Origin: Pseudomonas kairouanensis
Lineage (GTDB): Bacteria; Pseudomonadota; Gammaproteobacteria; Pseudomonadales; Pseudomonadaceae
Assembly (NCBI RefSeq): GCF_004682055.1
Contig: NZ_QUZU01000007.1
Span: 62,001-126,000 of the forward strand
Reading direction: 5' to 3'
DNA: 64,000 nucleotides
Positions 55,236 through 63,236 of this stretch are shown here, in pieces; the first letter of the stretch is position 1; each line of letters starts with the position of its first letter. Below the pieces are notes generated by a model. The model did no database searches. It was given only the letters and a program-made list of their open reading frames with translations, and had not been told where the DNA came from. The translations under genes and the position numbers were made by a program.

Positions 55236-56141
55236 TCAACGAGGGATCAAGGCTCCTGACATTTGAATAACCCGACTCGCCAGTCGATGCCCGGCAATGG
55301 CGGCTTGTTCGGGCGAATTCCCTTTGAGCCGACCGGCCAAATACGCCGCACTGAACGAATCCCCCGCCGCCGTGGTATCCACCACCTTCTCAACCTTGAC
55401 CGCTGGCACCGCAAACCGTTCGCCCGCGCAGCGAACCAAACACGCATCCGCGCCACGCTTGAGCACCACTTCCCCAATCGTCGGGTAGGCGGCAAACACC
55501 TGCTCGCTGTCGGCATAGCCAAACAAGGCCAACTCGTCGTCCTCGGTTAGCAGCGCCATATCCACCTGCGCCAATACCGTGTGATACGCCACACGCGCCG
55601 CCTCGACATTGGCCCACAGCCGCGGCCGGTAGTTGTTGTCGAATACCACTTTGCCGCCGCGCCGCCGGGTCTCGATCAGTGCTTGCAGCAAGCGCTCACG
55701 CCCGACCTCTCCCAGCACCGCCAGGGTGATGCCGCTGAAATACACCACGTCGTAGTCCGGCAACGCGGCCAGGATCGGCTCGGCGGCGGGCGTGGTGAAG
55801 CAGTCGCGCACAGCCGCTTCATTGCGCCAGTAAAGGAATTTGCGCTCGCCATTGGCATCGGTCTGGATGCAGTACAAACCCGGCAAGCGTCCGGGCAGGC
55901 GCTGGACCATGGACAGGCCAAGGCCTTCGTCGGTCCAACGCTGGCACATGGCGTCGCTGAAACTGTCGTCGCCCAGGGCGGTGACGTAGTCGACGTTGCC
56001 GGTATCGCCCAGCTCTCGGCGCAGGTACACCGCCGCGTTCAAGGTGTCGCCGCCAAAGCTTTGGTGCAGGCTGCCGTCGGCGCGGTGTTGCAGTTCGATC
56101 ATGCATTCGCCGATGAGGGCGATTCTGGGGGTTGTGTTCAT
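55236..56141 (-). CDS. kdgK: PfkB-family sugar kinase, probable 2-keto-3-deoxygluconate kinase
   Basis: A 301-residue ribokinase-family kinase. IALIGECMIELQ and SFGGDTLNAAVYLRRE form the substrate side, and DTTAAGDSFSAAYLAG carries the catalytic Asp and ATP-binding anion hole. Length and the GECMIE opening are typical of 2-dehydro-3-deoxygluconokinase, which makes KDPG for the Entner-Doudoroff pathway. It is the last gene of the minus-strand module, behind the PLP dehydratase-like gene and a REP pair. The ATG at 56141 is chosen over a longer frame that would run through the REP sequence. Confidence 0.85.
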   Translation of the reverse strand: MNTTPRIALIGECMIELQHRADGSLHQSFGGDTLNAAVYLRRELGDTGNVDYVTALGDDSFSDAMCQRWTDEGLGLSMVQRLPGRLPGLYCIQTDANGERKFLYWRNEAAVRDCFTTPAAEPILAALPDYDVVYFSGITLAVLGEVGRERLLQALIETRRRGGKVVFDNNYRPRLWANVEAARVAYHTVLAQVDMALLTEDDELALFGYADSEQVFAAYPTIGEVVLKRGADACLVRCAGERFAVPAVKVEKVVDTTAAGDSFSAAYLAGRLKGNSPEQAAIAGHRLASRVIQMSGALIPR

Positions 56142-56172
56142 GCCTGAATCTCTGGTGTGGCTGATGGCCTCA

Positions 56173-56238
56173 TCGGGGGCAAGCCCCCCTCCCACATTTG
56201 GAATGCATTTCAAGTGTGGGAGCGGGCTTGCTCGCGAA
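56173..56238. repeat. Mixed REP pair (GG copy plus GC copy)
   Basis: A GG-subtype copy in inverse orientation (56173-56195, CGGGGGCAAGCC...CTCCCAC) is followed by a GC-subtype copy in direct orientation (56216-56238, GTGGGAGCGGGCTTGC). The two subtypes are not found together in the other doublets of this window. It separates the PLP-enzyme gene from the kinase gene. Confidence 0.88.
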
Positions 56239-56252
56239 GGGAGCGACTCGGT

Positions 56253-57461
56253 CTAGAAGCAGGTGTGCAAGCTCTCGATCACCTGCAACTGCTCATCCAC
56301 CAGGCAACCCACCTGCCACTTGTCAAAGGTCAGGCACGGATGGGACGTACCAAAGGAGATGATGTCGCCAATGCGCAACTCAACCCCCGGCGCCACGGTC
56401 ATGAATGCATGCTGGTCCATCACCGCCGTGACCTTGCACGCGCTTACATCCTCCCCTTCGGCGGGCACAATACCGGCCTTGTAACGCTTGAGCGGCACCG
56501 GCAAACCGGCATCGTAGGCCACGTCGCGTTTACCAAGGGCAATCACGGCAAAACCGGGCTCGGGCAACGATTGCACATGGGCCCAGACTTCCAGCGCCGG
56601 GCGCAGGCCTTCGCTGAGGTCGCTGCGACGGTCGAGCACGCAGCATTGCGCCTCTTTGTAGATACCGTGGTCGTGGGCCACATAACTGCCCGGACGCAGC
56701 ACACTGAGGAAGCGGCCAGCAGCGTTCTGTTCTTCGAAAGACTCGGCGATCAGGTCATACCAGGCCGAACCCGACGCGGTGACGATGGGCTTGGGCAGGT
56801 CGAACGAGCCGTTGTTTTGCAGGTCCACCGCCAGGCGCACCAGGCTGGCGGCAAACTCGCGGATGCCACTGATAGCGTGTTCGCCGTGAATCACCCCTTC
56901 ATACCCTTCGATACCCGTAAGGGCCAGCGCGGGCTGGGCCTTGATCGCCTTGGCCAGCTCGCGCACTTGCTGCTCGCTGCGACAGCCACAACGCCCGCCT
57001 ACCACGCCGTACTCGATCATGACGTTCAGGCGCAGGCCACGGGCGGCGAAGAACAGGCCCAGGTCGGCGACGTTGTCCGGGTGATCGACCATGCAGTGAA
57101 AGTCAAAATCCGGGTCGGCCAACAGGTCGGCGATCAACGCCATGTTCGGCGCGCCCACCAGTTGGTTGGCCATCAAGACGCGACGCACGCCACCGGCATA
57201 GGCGGCACGGGCCTGCACGGCGTTGGCCAGGGTAATACCCCAGGCACCGGCGGCGATCTGACGCTGGAACAGCGCTGGCATCATGCTGGTCTTGCCGTGG
57301 GGCGCCAGTTGCGCGCCACTGTTGCTGACAAACGCCTGCATCCAGCGAATGTTGTGCTCCAGGGCGTCGCGGTGCAGCACCAGGGCCGGCAGGCTGACGT
57401 CACGGACCAGGTGGGCACCGACGGCGGCGGCGCCCTTTTCAACGGCATTGATGGCAGACAT
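56253..57461 (-). CDS. PLP enzyme of the D-threonine aldolase / D-serine dehydratase fold (amino acid deaminase)
   Basis: A 402-residue fold-type III PLP enzyme: an alanine-racemase-like barrel followed by the metal-binding D-serine-dehydratase-like domain. The PLP lysine is Lys57 in APHGKTSMMP; DHGIYKE and the C-terminal GTSHPCLTFDKW contribute the expected His and Cys metal ligands. Members deaminate or cleave D-3-hydroxy amino acids. Between an IclR regulator and a KDG-type kinase, and with RidA in the cluster, the best inference is dehydration of a 2-amino-3-hydroxy sugar acid such as D-glucosaminate to KDG and ammonia. D-serine or D-threonine remain possible substrates. Confidence 0.85.
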   Translation of the reverse strand: MSAINAVEKGAAAVGAHLVRDVSLPALVLHRDALEHNIRWMQAFVSNSGAQLAPHGKTSMMPALFQRQIAAGAWGITLANAVQARAAYAGGVRRVLMANQLVGAPNMALIADLLADPDFDFHCMVDHPDNVADLGLFFAARGLRLNVMIEYGVVGGRCGCRSEQQVRELAKAIKAQPALALTGIEGYEGVIHGEHAISGIREFAASLVRLAVDLQNNGSFDLPKPIVTASGSAWYDLIAESFEEQNAAGRFLSVLRPGSYVAHDHGIYKEAQCCVLDRRSDLSEGLRPALEVWAHVQSLPEPGFAVIALGKRDVAYDAGLPVPLKRYKAGIVPAEGEDVSACKVTAVMDQHAFMTVAPGVELRIGDIISFGTSHPCLTFDKWQVGCLVDEQLQVIESLHTCF

Positions 57462-57470
57462 GAAATGCTC

Positions 57471-58235
57471 CTATTCGTTGATGCGACGGGCCAGGTGGTT
57501 GGCGCTGTCAATCAACACCCGGCGATAGTCGTTGTAGTTTTTAATGGCATCGGCCCGTGGCGCGACGATGCACAACGTTGCAATGCTGATGCCCTGGGCG
57601 TCTCGCACCGGGGCGGCAAAGCAATGGGTAAAGGTGTCGGCCACGCTGTCGAAGGAAAAGAAGCCATCGAGGGTGGCCTGCCGGATCTGCGCCAGGAAGG
57701 TATCCAGTGGCAGGCGCTGGCCATCCGGCAGAATGAAGTCGTCGTGGTCGATCAGGTCGACGATTTGCTGGTCACTCAAGTGCCCCAGCAGCAGGCGCCC
57801 GGAGGCGGTCCAGGGGATGGGGGCGTTTTCGCCGATATCCGATGAGATGCGGAAATGCCGCTCCCCTTCGCGCATCAGCGCTACCGTGTATTTGCGCCCA
57901 TTGAGCAGGCACATCTGCGCGGTTTCGTGGGTTTGGCTGACGATCTCCTGCAGGGCATGGTCGGCCTCGCGGGTCAGGTCGAAATGGCGCAAGTGCGCTT
58001 GGCCAAGGAAGTACAGCTGGCGACCGAGATAAACGTGCCCGTCCTTGCCCACGGTTTCCAGGATGCGTCGCTCCAGCAACGATGCGACCAATTCATAGAC
58101 CGTGGACTTGGGGCTACCGATGCCACTGGCAATATCATTCGGGCGCAGGGGCTGGCCGATTTCCTTGAGAAAATCGAGAATATCGAATGCCCGGTCCAGG
58201 CCTTTGGCGCGGCGTTTGATGGTGTCTTCGGTCAT
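57471..58235 (-). CDS. IclR-family transcriptional regulator
   Basis: A 254-residue IclR protein: winged helix-turn-helix in residues about 10-70 (AFDILDFLKEIGQPLRPNDI, SPKSTVYELVASLLERRILE) and a ligand-binding domain (WTASGRLLLGHLSD, VADTFTHCFAAPVRDAQGIS). IclR proteins include KdgR, which senses KDG in enterobacteria. The gene is 9 bases ahead of the PLP enzyme on the same strand, so it probably controls this module. A TTCCG-N6-CGGAA dyad upstream of the first transporter gene could be its site. Confidence 0.92.
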   Translation of the reverse strand: MTEDTIKRRAKGLDRAFDILDFLKEIGQPLRPNDIASGIGSPKSTVYELVASLLERRILETVGKDGHVYLGRQLYFLGQAHLRHFDLTREADHALQEIVSQTHETAQMCLLNGRKYTVALMREGERHFRISSDIGENAPIPWTASGRLLLGHLSDQQIVDLIDHDDFILPDGQRLPLDTFLAQIRQATLDGFFSFDSVADTFTHCFAAPVRDAQGISIATLCIVAPRADAIKNYNDYRRVLIDSANHLARRINE

Positions 58236-58282
58236 GGCAATGGGCGTCCGGTCAAAGTTCTATGGTCTGGCTGCGATCCACT

Positions 58283-58369
58283 GTGGGAGGGGGCTTGCTC
58301 CCGATAGCGGTGTGTCAGCCAACACCTCTATCACTGGACCACCGCCATCGGGAGCAAGCCCCCTCCCAC
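58283..58369. repeat. REP doublet (REPIN), GG subtype
   Basis: GTGGGAGGGGGCTTGCTCCC starts at 58283 and its exact-type inverse ends at 58369; the inner arms also pair partly (GCGGTG with CACCGC). It separates the RidA gene from the IclR gene. Confidence 0.92.
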
Positions 58370-58416
58370 AGTTCTCATTCCACACTGGATCTTCAGTGGG
58401 CTCTAGATGCCGGCAT

Positions 58417-58806
58417 TTAGCCTTTTTTCTTGTAGGCCACGCAATCAATCTCCACCTTGCAGTCCACCATCATATTGGCCTGCACACAGGCCCGCGCAGG
58501 CGCATGTTCGGGGGTGAAGTATTCGCCGAACACCTTGTTGAAGCTCCAGAAGTCACGCGGGTCTTCCAGCCAGACGCCCACGCGTACCACGTCCTTGAGT
58601 TCGTAGCCGGCTTCTTCGAGGATCGCCACCACGTTGCGCATGGTTTGCCGGGTTTGTTCGACGATGCCGCCGCTGATGATTTCACCGTCCACCGCCGGCA
58701 CCTGGCCCGAGACGTAGAGCCAGCCGTCCGCTTCCACCGCACGGGCAAAAGGACGAGGCTGGCCGCCGCCGGCGGTGCTGCCGGTTCCGTAACGTGTAAT
58801 GCTCAT
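58417..58806 (-). CDS. RidA-family enamine/imine deaminase
   Basis: A 129-residue RidA/YjgF family protein. VSGQVPAVDGEI and the family's conserved later arginine region, here ARACVQANMMVDCKVEIDCVA, are seen. RidA proteins hydrolyse reactive enamine/imine intermediates released by PLP dehydratases. Located between the ABC ATPase and the IclR-PLP enzyme genes, it probably processes the enamine made in this pathway. The start MSITRYGTGSTAGG is the first Met and fits the family. Confidence 0.9.
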   Translation of the reverse strand: MSITRYGTGSTAGGGQPRPFARAVEADGWLYVSGQVPAVDGEIISGGIVEQTRQTMRNVVAILEEAGYELKDVVRVGVWLEDPRDFWSFNKVFGEYFTPEHAPARACVQANMMVDCKVEIDCVAYKKKG

Positions 58807-58821
58807 AAAATAGGCTCCTGA

Positions 58822-59604
58822 TTAAAAACGAATGTTCTTCAAAAATTCCGCCAGGCGCGGCGACTGCGGGCGCTCGAAAATATCTTTCGAGGTGCCCTGC
58901 TCCTCGATACGGCCCTGGTTCATGAAGACGATCTTGTCCGACACTTCATAGGCAAAGCGCATTTCGTGGGTGACCAGCAACATGGTCATGCCCTCCTCCG
59001 CCAAGCCCTTGATCACACTGAGCACTTCGCCCACCAACTCCGGGTCCAGCGCCGATGTGACTTCGTCAAACAGCATCAAACTCGGGTTCATGGCGATGGC
59101 ACGGGCAATCGCCACGCGCTGTTGCTGGCCGCCAGACAACTGGCCGGGGAAGTGGTTGCGCCGCTCCAAAAGGCCTACACGCTCCAGCCATTTTTCGGCC
59201 AGGGCCACGGCTTCGTCCTTGCCCATCTTCTTGACCTTGAGCAGGCCGAGGGTGACGTTTTGCAAGGCGGTCAAATGGGGGAACAGGTTGAACTGCTGGA
59301 ATGCCATGCCGGTCATGGCGCGGTGCTGGGCAATCACCCGCTCAGGGTGACGCACGCGTTTGCCGGCAATTTCGCTGTAGCCGATGGACTCGCCGTCGAG
59401 GGTGATCTGCCCGCCCTGAAACTCTTCAAGCAGGTTCACACAGCGCAGCAACGTGGTCTTGCCCGAGCCGCTGGAGCCGATCAAGGTCACCACGTTGCCG
59501 CGCTGCATGGTCAGGTCAACGCCCTTGAGCACTTCGACCTCGCCGTACTGTTTGCGCAGGCCACGGATGTTGAGCAGCGGTTGGTTGGTGTGAGGTTGGT
59601 TCAT
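58822..59604 (-). CDS. Polar amino acid ABC transporter ATP-binding protein
   Basis: A 260-residue ABC ATPase: Walker [19 protein letters not shown], signature [15 protein letters not shown], Walker [17 protein letters not shown] and the H-loop VTHEM. The sequence type is that of GlnQ/HisP, which import amino acids and small zwitterions. Its ATG overlaps the end of the permease gene by 4 bases. Confidence 0.94.
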   Translation of the reverse strand: MNQPHTNQPLLNIRGLRKQYGEVEVLKGVDLTMQRGNVVTLIGSSGSGKTTLLRCVNLLEEFQGGQITLDGESIGYSEIAGKRVRHPERVIAQHRAMTGMAFQQFNLFPHLTALQNVTLGLLKVKKMGKDEAVALAEKWLERVGLLERRNHFPGQLSGGQQQRVAIARAIAMNPSLMLFDEVTSALDPELVGEVLSVIKGLAEEGMTMLLVTHEMRFAYEVSDKIVFMNQGRIEEQGTSKDIFERPQSPRLAEFLKNIRF

Positions 59605-60263
59605 GGCAAGGCCACCCGCTTTTCAATGTAGCGCCCGAATAACTCGATGGCGTAGTTGATGACAAAGAACAGAAAACCCGCGAACAGGTAGAACTCCAGG
59701 GTCATGAAGGTGCGTGCAATGACCTGCTGGGTACTGAGCAGCAATTCCGCCACGCCGATTACCGACAGCAAGGTGGAGGCCTTGACGATTTCCGTGGAGG
59801 AATTGACCCAGGTCGGCAATATCTGACGCAACGCCTGGGGCAGCAGCACATAGCCCAGGGACTGGTAGAACGTCAGGCCAATGGCCTTGCCCGCTTCCAG
59901 TTGCCCGCGGGGAATGGCTTGCAGCGCCCCACGCACGATCTCCGAAACATGGGAGCCGCAAAACAGCGTCAACCCCACCGCACCGGCCTGGAACGCGGTG
60001 ATCTGCCAGCCGAGGGCCGGCAGCATGTAGAAGCAGGCCAGCACCAGCACAAACACCGGCGTGCCACGGATCAAATCCACATACAGGCGAAACGGTGCAC
60101 GCATCCAGAACTTGCCGTAGGTCAGGATCAACCCGGCGACGATGCCGATCAGGGTGCCGAAGATAATCGCCAGCGCCGACACATAAACACTGGCCTGAAA
60201 GCCCGCCCACAGGGTATCCCGGGCAATCCACAACTCATGCAGCCAGCTTGGGGACTCGTACAT
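59601..60263 (-). CDS. Polar amino acid ABC transporter permease, second
   Basis: A 220-residue HisM/GlnP-class permease with about five membrane helices and the EAA loop [20 protein letters not shown]. It pairs with the permease encoded upstream and with the ATPase, with which it overlaps by 4 bases. No cargo information can be read from the permease itself. Confidence 0.93.
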   Translation of the reverse strand: MYESPSWLHELWIARDTLWAGFQASVYVSALAIIFGTLIGIVAGLILTYGKFWMRAPFRLYVDLIRGTPVFVLVLACFYMLPALGWQITAFQAGAVGLTLFCGSHVSEIVRGALQAIPRGQLEAGKAIGLTFYQSLGYVLLPQALRQILPTWVNSSTEIVKASTLLSVIGVAELLLSTQQVIARTFMTLEFYLFAGFLFFVINYAIELFGRYIEKRVALP

Positions 60264-60274
60264 GGAAGCCCTCC

Positions 60275-60937
60275 TTAACGACGGATCGCCAGACGCTGTT
60301 CCAAGTAACGGAGCAGCATGGCAATGAGGTAACAGGCAGCCACGTAGAGCGCGGTCGTGACCAGCCAGGTTTCGATCACCCGGTAGCTTTCGACGTTGAT
60401 CTTGCGGGCGTAATAGGTCAGCTCCGGCACCGCGATGGCGGCGGCGAGCGAGGTGTCCTTAAACAGAGAAATAAAGTTGTTCGACAGCGCCGGCAGCACG
60501 TTGCGCAGCATCACCGGCACGGTGATGTAGGCGCGGATCCGCCACTCACCCAGCCCAATTGCCAACCCCGCTTCCCGCAGGCCCTTGGGAATATTCAACA
60601 GCCCGGCGCGGAACACTTCGGTCAGGTAGGCACCGGCGTACAACGACAAGGTGATGATGAACGAGGGGATTTTATCCAGGCGAATCCCGAGCGATGGCAA
60701 CGCAAAGTAGATCAACAGGATCAGCACGAGGATCGGCGTATTGCGCACCACCGTCACATACACCGAGGCGAAGATTCGCAACGCACGGTGCTTGGACAGC
60801 ATGGCAAACGCCATCATCAAGCCGATCACGCAGCCGATGGCGATCGACAGCAATGCCAGTTGCAGGCCCAGACCGAGCCCCGCCAGCAAGGTGTCGAAAT
60901 CGCGCCAGACGGCGGCAAAGTTCAACTGATAGTTCAT
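60275..60937 (-). CDS. Polar amino acid ABC transporter permease, first
   Basis: A 220-residue permease of the same class, with EAA loop EVFRAGLLNIPKGLREAGLA and the N-terminal LGLGLQLALLSIAIGCVIGL. It lies 11 bases ahead of the second permease and 46 bases behind the binding-protein gene, with a hairpin in that gap. Confidence 0.93.
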   Translation of the reverse strand: MNYQLNFAAVWRDFDTLLAGLGLGLQLALLSIAIGCVIGLMMAFAMLSKHRALRIFASVYVTVVRNTPILVLILLIYFALPSLGIRLDKIPSFIITLSLYAGAYLTEVFRAGLLNIPKGLREAGLAIGLGEWRIRAYITVPVMLRNVLPALSNNFISLFKDTSLAAAIAVPELTYYARKINVESYRVIETWLVTTALYVAACYLIAMLLRYLEQRLAIRR

Positions 60938-60955
60938 GGTCAGCAGTACCTGAAT

Positions 60956-60977
60956 GGGGCGCCGGGACGGGCGCCCC
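60956..60977 (-). promoter_or_regulatory. Intercistronic hairpin between binding-protein and permease genes
   Basis: GGGGCGCC (60956-60963) and GGCGCCCC (60970-60977) form a perfect 8-bp stem with a 6-base loop, 7 bases after the binding-protein stop. No T-run follows. Such stems commonly protect the upstream message, raising binding protein above permease; that role is inferred. Confidence 0.55.
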
Positions 60978-60983
60978 GGTTAT

Positions 60984-61832
60984 TCACTTGAATTCAACCG
61001 GGAAGCCAATGGCAGGTTCTGGCAGGTCCACACCAAACCATTGCTTGAACGAGGCCTTGTAGGTGGGGAACTCCACGCCGGTCATGGCTTCATGCAGGGC
61101 CGTGTTGACGAAGTTCAGCCAGTCCTGGTCGCCACGCTTGACCGCGCACGCATAGGTCTGCGGGCTCCAGGCGTAGGTGGGGCTGCGGTAGCGGCCGGGG
61201 TTTTGCACCATCAGGTACTTGACCGAAGACTGGTCGGTGGCGGCAGCATCGGCGCGGCCGGAGTTCACGGCCTGGTACATCAGGTCAACGCTGTCGTACT
61301 GATCGACCTTGGCCTTGGGCAGCGCCTGATGCACCAGCTCTTCGGCATACACGTTTTGCAGCACGGCCACGGTGACACCGTCGCCACCGGCTTGCAGGTC
61401 TTCGATCTCTTTGTACTTGCTGTTGTTGGGCAGCAGCAGGCCCACGCCTTCGCGGTAGTACGGCAGGGTGAACGCCACCTGCTGGGCACGGCTGGCGGTG
61501 ACGGTGATGAACTGGCAACTCATGTCGACCTTGTTGGTGAGCAGGTTGGGAATGCGGGCGTCGGAGGACTGCACCACAAATTCGACTTTGCTCGGGTCGT
61601 TGAACAAACCTTTGGCCACAATGCGGCCGATGTCGATATCAAACCCCTGCAACTTGCCATCCGCTCCCTGGAAGTGCCACGGCGCATTGGTACTGCCTGT
61701 ACCCACGATGAGATGCCCACGCTTGAGCACATCATCGAGCTTGCTGTCCGCCGCCTGCACAACGCTTGCGAGGGAAGCCGATGCGGCGAAGAGAAAAACA
61801 CACGCTTTGAACACGGAAGGTCGGTGATGCAT
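60984..61832 (-). CDS. ABC transporter periplasmic binding protein (amino-acid family 3)
   Basis: A 282-residue family-3 solute-binding protein with signal peptide (MHHRPSVFKACVFLFAASAS, cleavage after VVQA). The mature chain begins with KLDDVLKRGHLIVGTGSTNA and has LQGFDIDIGRIVAKGLF, the usual opening of amino acid binders. It is the first gene of the module and probably defines the cargo: a zwitterionic compound, inferred to be D-glucosaminate or a D-hydroxy amino acid. A longer upstream frame is rejected since the signal peptide begins at 61832. A dyad lies 25-40 bases before the ATG. Confidence 0.92.
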   Translation of the reverse strand: MHHRPSVFKACVFLFAASASLASVVQAADSKLDDVLKRGHLIVGTGSTNAPWHFQGADGKLQGFDIDIGRIVAKGLFNDPSKVEFVVQSSDARIPNLLTNKVDMSCQFITVTASRAQQVAFTLPYYREGVGLLLPNNSKYKEIEDLQAGGDGVTVAVLQNVYAEELVHQALPKAKVDQYDSVDLMYQAVNSGRADAAATDQSSVKYLMVQNPGRYRSPTYAWSPQTYACAVKRGDQDWLNFVNTALHEAMTGVEFPTYKASFKQWFGVDLPEPAIGFPVEFK

Positions 61833-62165
61833 GACAAGCACTCCAGAAGTTGTGTATTCCGCTATACCGGAACTTAGTATGTAACAACGGAATAGACAGC
61901 AGAAAGTGTGCCATAGGCAGTAACGGAAAAACATGTCCGAAATAAACATCTTATAAATCAGCCAGATAAATAGCCCCGGCGAGCAAGGCGTTACGCCAGC
62001 AGCCACCACCGGCTTGCTACCCAGGGCCCCACATTGCGGTGACAGGCCCCACCCCAGTGCGCCACCAAGGCGTTACCCCGCACCGTTGCAGTGCGTGCAA
62101 CCTATGGAAAATCCCTCCCACTGGACTAGCCTTGACGCAACCCTCTCGACAAGGATTGCCCCCCG
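61833..62165. other. Divergent intergenic region
   Basis: These 333 bases between the binding-protein gene (minus) and a small secreted protein gene (plus) hold no gene I can support. The left third is A/T-rich and contains the TTCCG-N6-CGGAA dyad. CAAGGCGTTAC occurs twice, at 61984 and 62066, without an evident role. Confidence 0.5.
61857..61872. promoter_or_regulatory. TTCCG-N6-CGGAA dyad, candidate IclR operator
   Basis: TTCCG (61857-61861) and CGGAA (61868-61872) are separated by 6 bases, close to the start of the transporter gene. A further half-site, CGGAA, lies at 61888-61892. Inverted TTCCG/CGGAA repeats are common IclR-family targets, and an IclR gene is part of this module. Confidence 0.45.
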
Positions 62166-62414
62166 ATGAAGTGCCGTACCACCCTGGTTATGCTCTCCCT
62201 TCTACTGGCCGCCAGCGCCAACGCCAGTAATGACCGCCGTGAGTGCAAGGAGCAATTGCGCAAGCTCAACGCCGCCTTGAGCACCAACTACACCAGCCAG
62301 AACCACCACGGCTATCGCAAGGCCAAAGCCTCACGGGACAACGAGGAATACAAGAAATGCGCGAGCCAGGCGCGCAAGGAGCGGGAACGCCTGGAGCGCG
62401 ACAGCAACCTGTGA
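62166..62414 (+). CDS. Small exported basic protein of unknown function
   Basis: I do not recognise the family. An 82-residue product with a signal peptide (MKCRTTLVMLSLLLAASANA), leaving about 61 very polar residues: helical, rich in Lys, Arg, Glu and Asn, with two cysteines (in RRECKEQLRKL and YKKCASQARKE) that could form one disulfide between two helices. No lipobox. The ATG begins an export signal, and codon use is normal for the replicon. It stands alone before the thioredoxin-like gene. Confidence 0.75.
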   Translation: MKCRTTLVMLSLLLAASANASNDRRECKEQLRKLNAALSTNYTSQNHHGYRKAKASRDNEEYKKCASQARKERERLERDSNL

Positions 62415-62487
62415 AGGTTGACAGTAGACGGTTGTCACACCCCGGCTTAGCGTTGGCAGACCCCCTCACCACCAAAGGGAGATCGCC

Positions 62488-62859
62488 ATGGGGATTGCTA
62501 CCACCGTCATCGCCAATGCCGAGGATTTTCAGCGGGTACTGAAAACAACTCACCCAGTGTTCCTGCTGTTTGTTTCGCAGCATTGCCCCGCCTGTGCCGA
62601 TGCCGGCCCCTTGTTCGAGCTGATCGCCAGCAAATATCCCCGGGTCGTGAGCCTGGTGCTCGATTGCGCTGAAACCCCCAGGCACCTCGAAGTGACCGGC
62701 ACACCGACCCTGCTGATCTACCTGGACGGCGTGCTGATGGAGAAACTCAAGGGCTTCGGCCCGGAAGACGGCCAGGCCGAACGGGTGGAGAAAACGTTCA
62801 AGCGCTACGCCAAGGCCGGTCGGCCGGTCAGGCGCGAGCGAAGGACGGAGAAACCCTGA
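62488..62859 (+). CDS. Thioredoxin-fold protein
   Basis: A 123-residue cytoplasmic thioredoxin-like protein with active-site CPAC (Cys33 and Cys36 in SQHCPACADAG) and the cis-proline loop TGTPTLLIYLDG. The CxxC is more like glutaredoxin-type or thioredoxin-like oxidoreductases than the canonical WCGPC. GGGAG precedes the ATG. The C-terminal basic tail (RRERRTEKP) overlaps, in another frame, sequence coding for the end of a GGDEF domain, so the natural end of this protein may have been altered by a rearrangement. Confidence 0.82.
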   Translation: MGIATTVIANAEDFQRVLKTTHPVFLLFVSQHCPACADAGPLFELIASKYPRVVSLVLDCAETPRHLEVTGTPTLLIYLDGVLMEKLKGFGPEDGQAERVEKTFKRYAKAGRPVRRERRTEKP

Positions 62860-62922
62860 ACCAGGCATTGATCAAGGCGGACCAGGCGCTGTATGTGTCA
62901 AAGCACGGCAAAGGATCGCGCT
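62838..62922 (+). pseudogene. Remnant of a GGDEF domain C-terminus
   Basis: In the frame of the TTG at 62868, the translation reads AKDGETLNQALIKADQALYV followed by SKHGKGSRC. This is the classical end of a diguanylate cyclase domain (DGE-x5-LLxxADxALYxAKxxGxNR). Nothing of the upstream GGDEF domain exists in this frame, which instead overlaps the thioredoxin gene. It is best read as the tail of a deleted cyclase gene. Confidence 0.6.
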
Positions 62923-63236
62923 GCTTTTTACAACCCTGCCTAAGGCCGCTCACCCTCCATTCGCGCGCCAAACCCACCTTTGAATTTGCCCAATCGCAAA
63001 AGCTGATGATTGAAAATGACGGCGGCTCCCTGGATGCCGCGCAACTGCAGGTCGGCCAGTCGAAGTCTGGTCAGTGGAACGCCTGTGCGCTGGTACGCAA
63101 TGTACCGACCCGCGTGACCATGGTGTTCCAACCCGTGCGCGGGAAGCTGGAGAGCATCCCGGCACTCAAGATCAGGTTTCGCAGCCTCAAAGGTGAGGAC
63201 AATGTGGTGAAGTTCAGCGGTGTGGCGATTAACTGA
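62868..63236 (+). CDS. Hypothetical protein downstream of the GGDEF remnant
   Basis: An open frame of 122 codons from a TTG. Its first 18 residues are the GGDEF remnant; the rest, from about KPTFEFAQSQKLMIENDGGS to the end FSGVAIN, is a short mixed alpha/beta-looking segment I do not recognise. An internal ATG (63006) has no clear ribosome site. Translation is uncertain. It overlaps the convergent CBS-domain gene by 8 bases. Confidence 0.35.
   Translation: MIKADQALYVSKHGKGSRCFLQPCLRPLTLHSRAKPTFEFAQSQKLMIENDGGSLDAAQLQVGQSKSGQWNACALVRNVPTRVTMVFQPVRGKLESIPALKIRFRSLKGEDNVVKFSGVAIN

Noticed and set aside
61984..62076. Direct repeat CAAGGCGTTAC as a possible attachment site
   Set aside because: Only 11 bases, 71 bases between copies, with no integrase, tRNA or mobile gene nearby.
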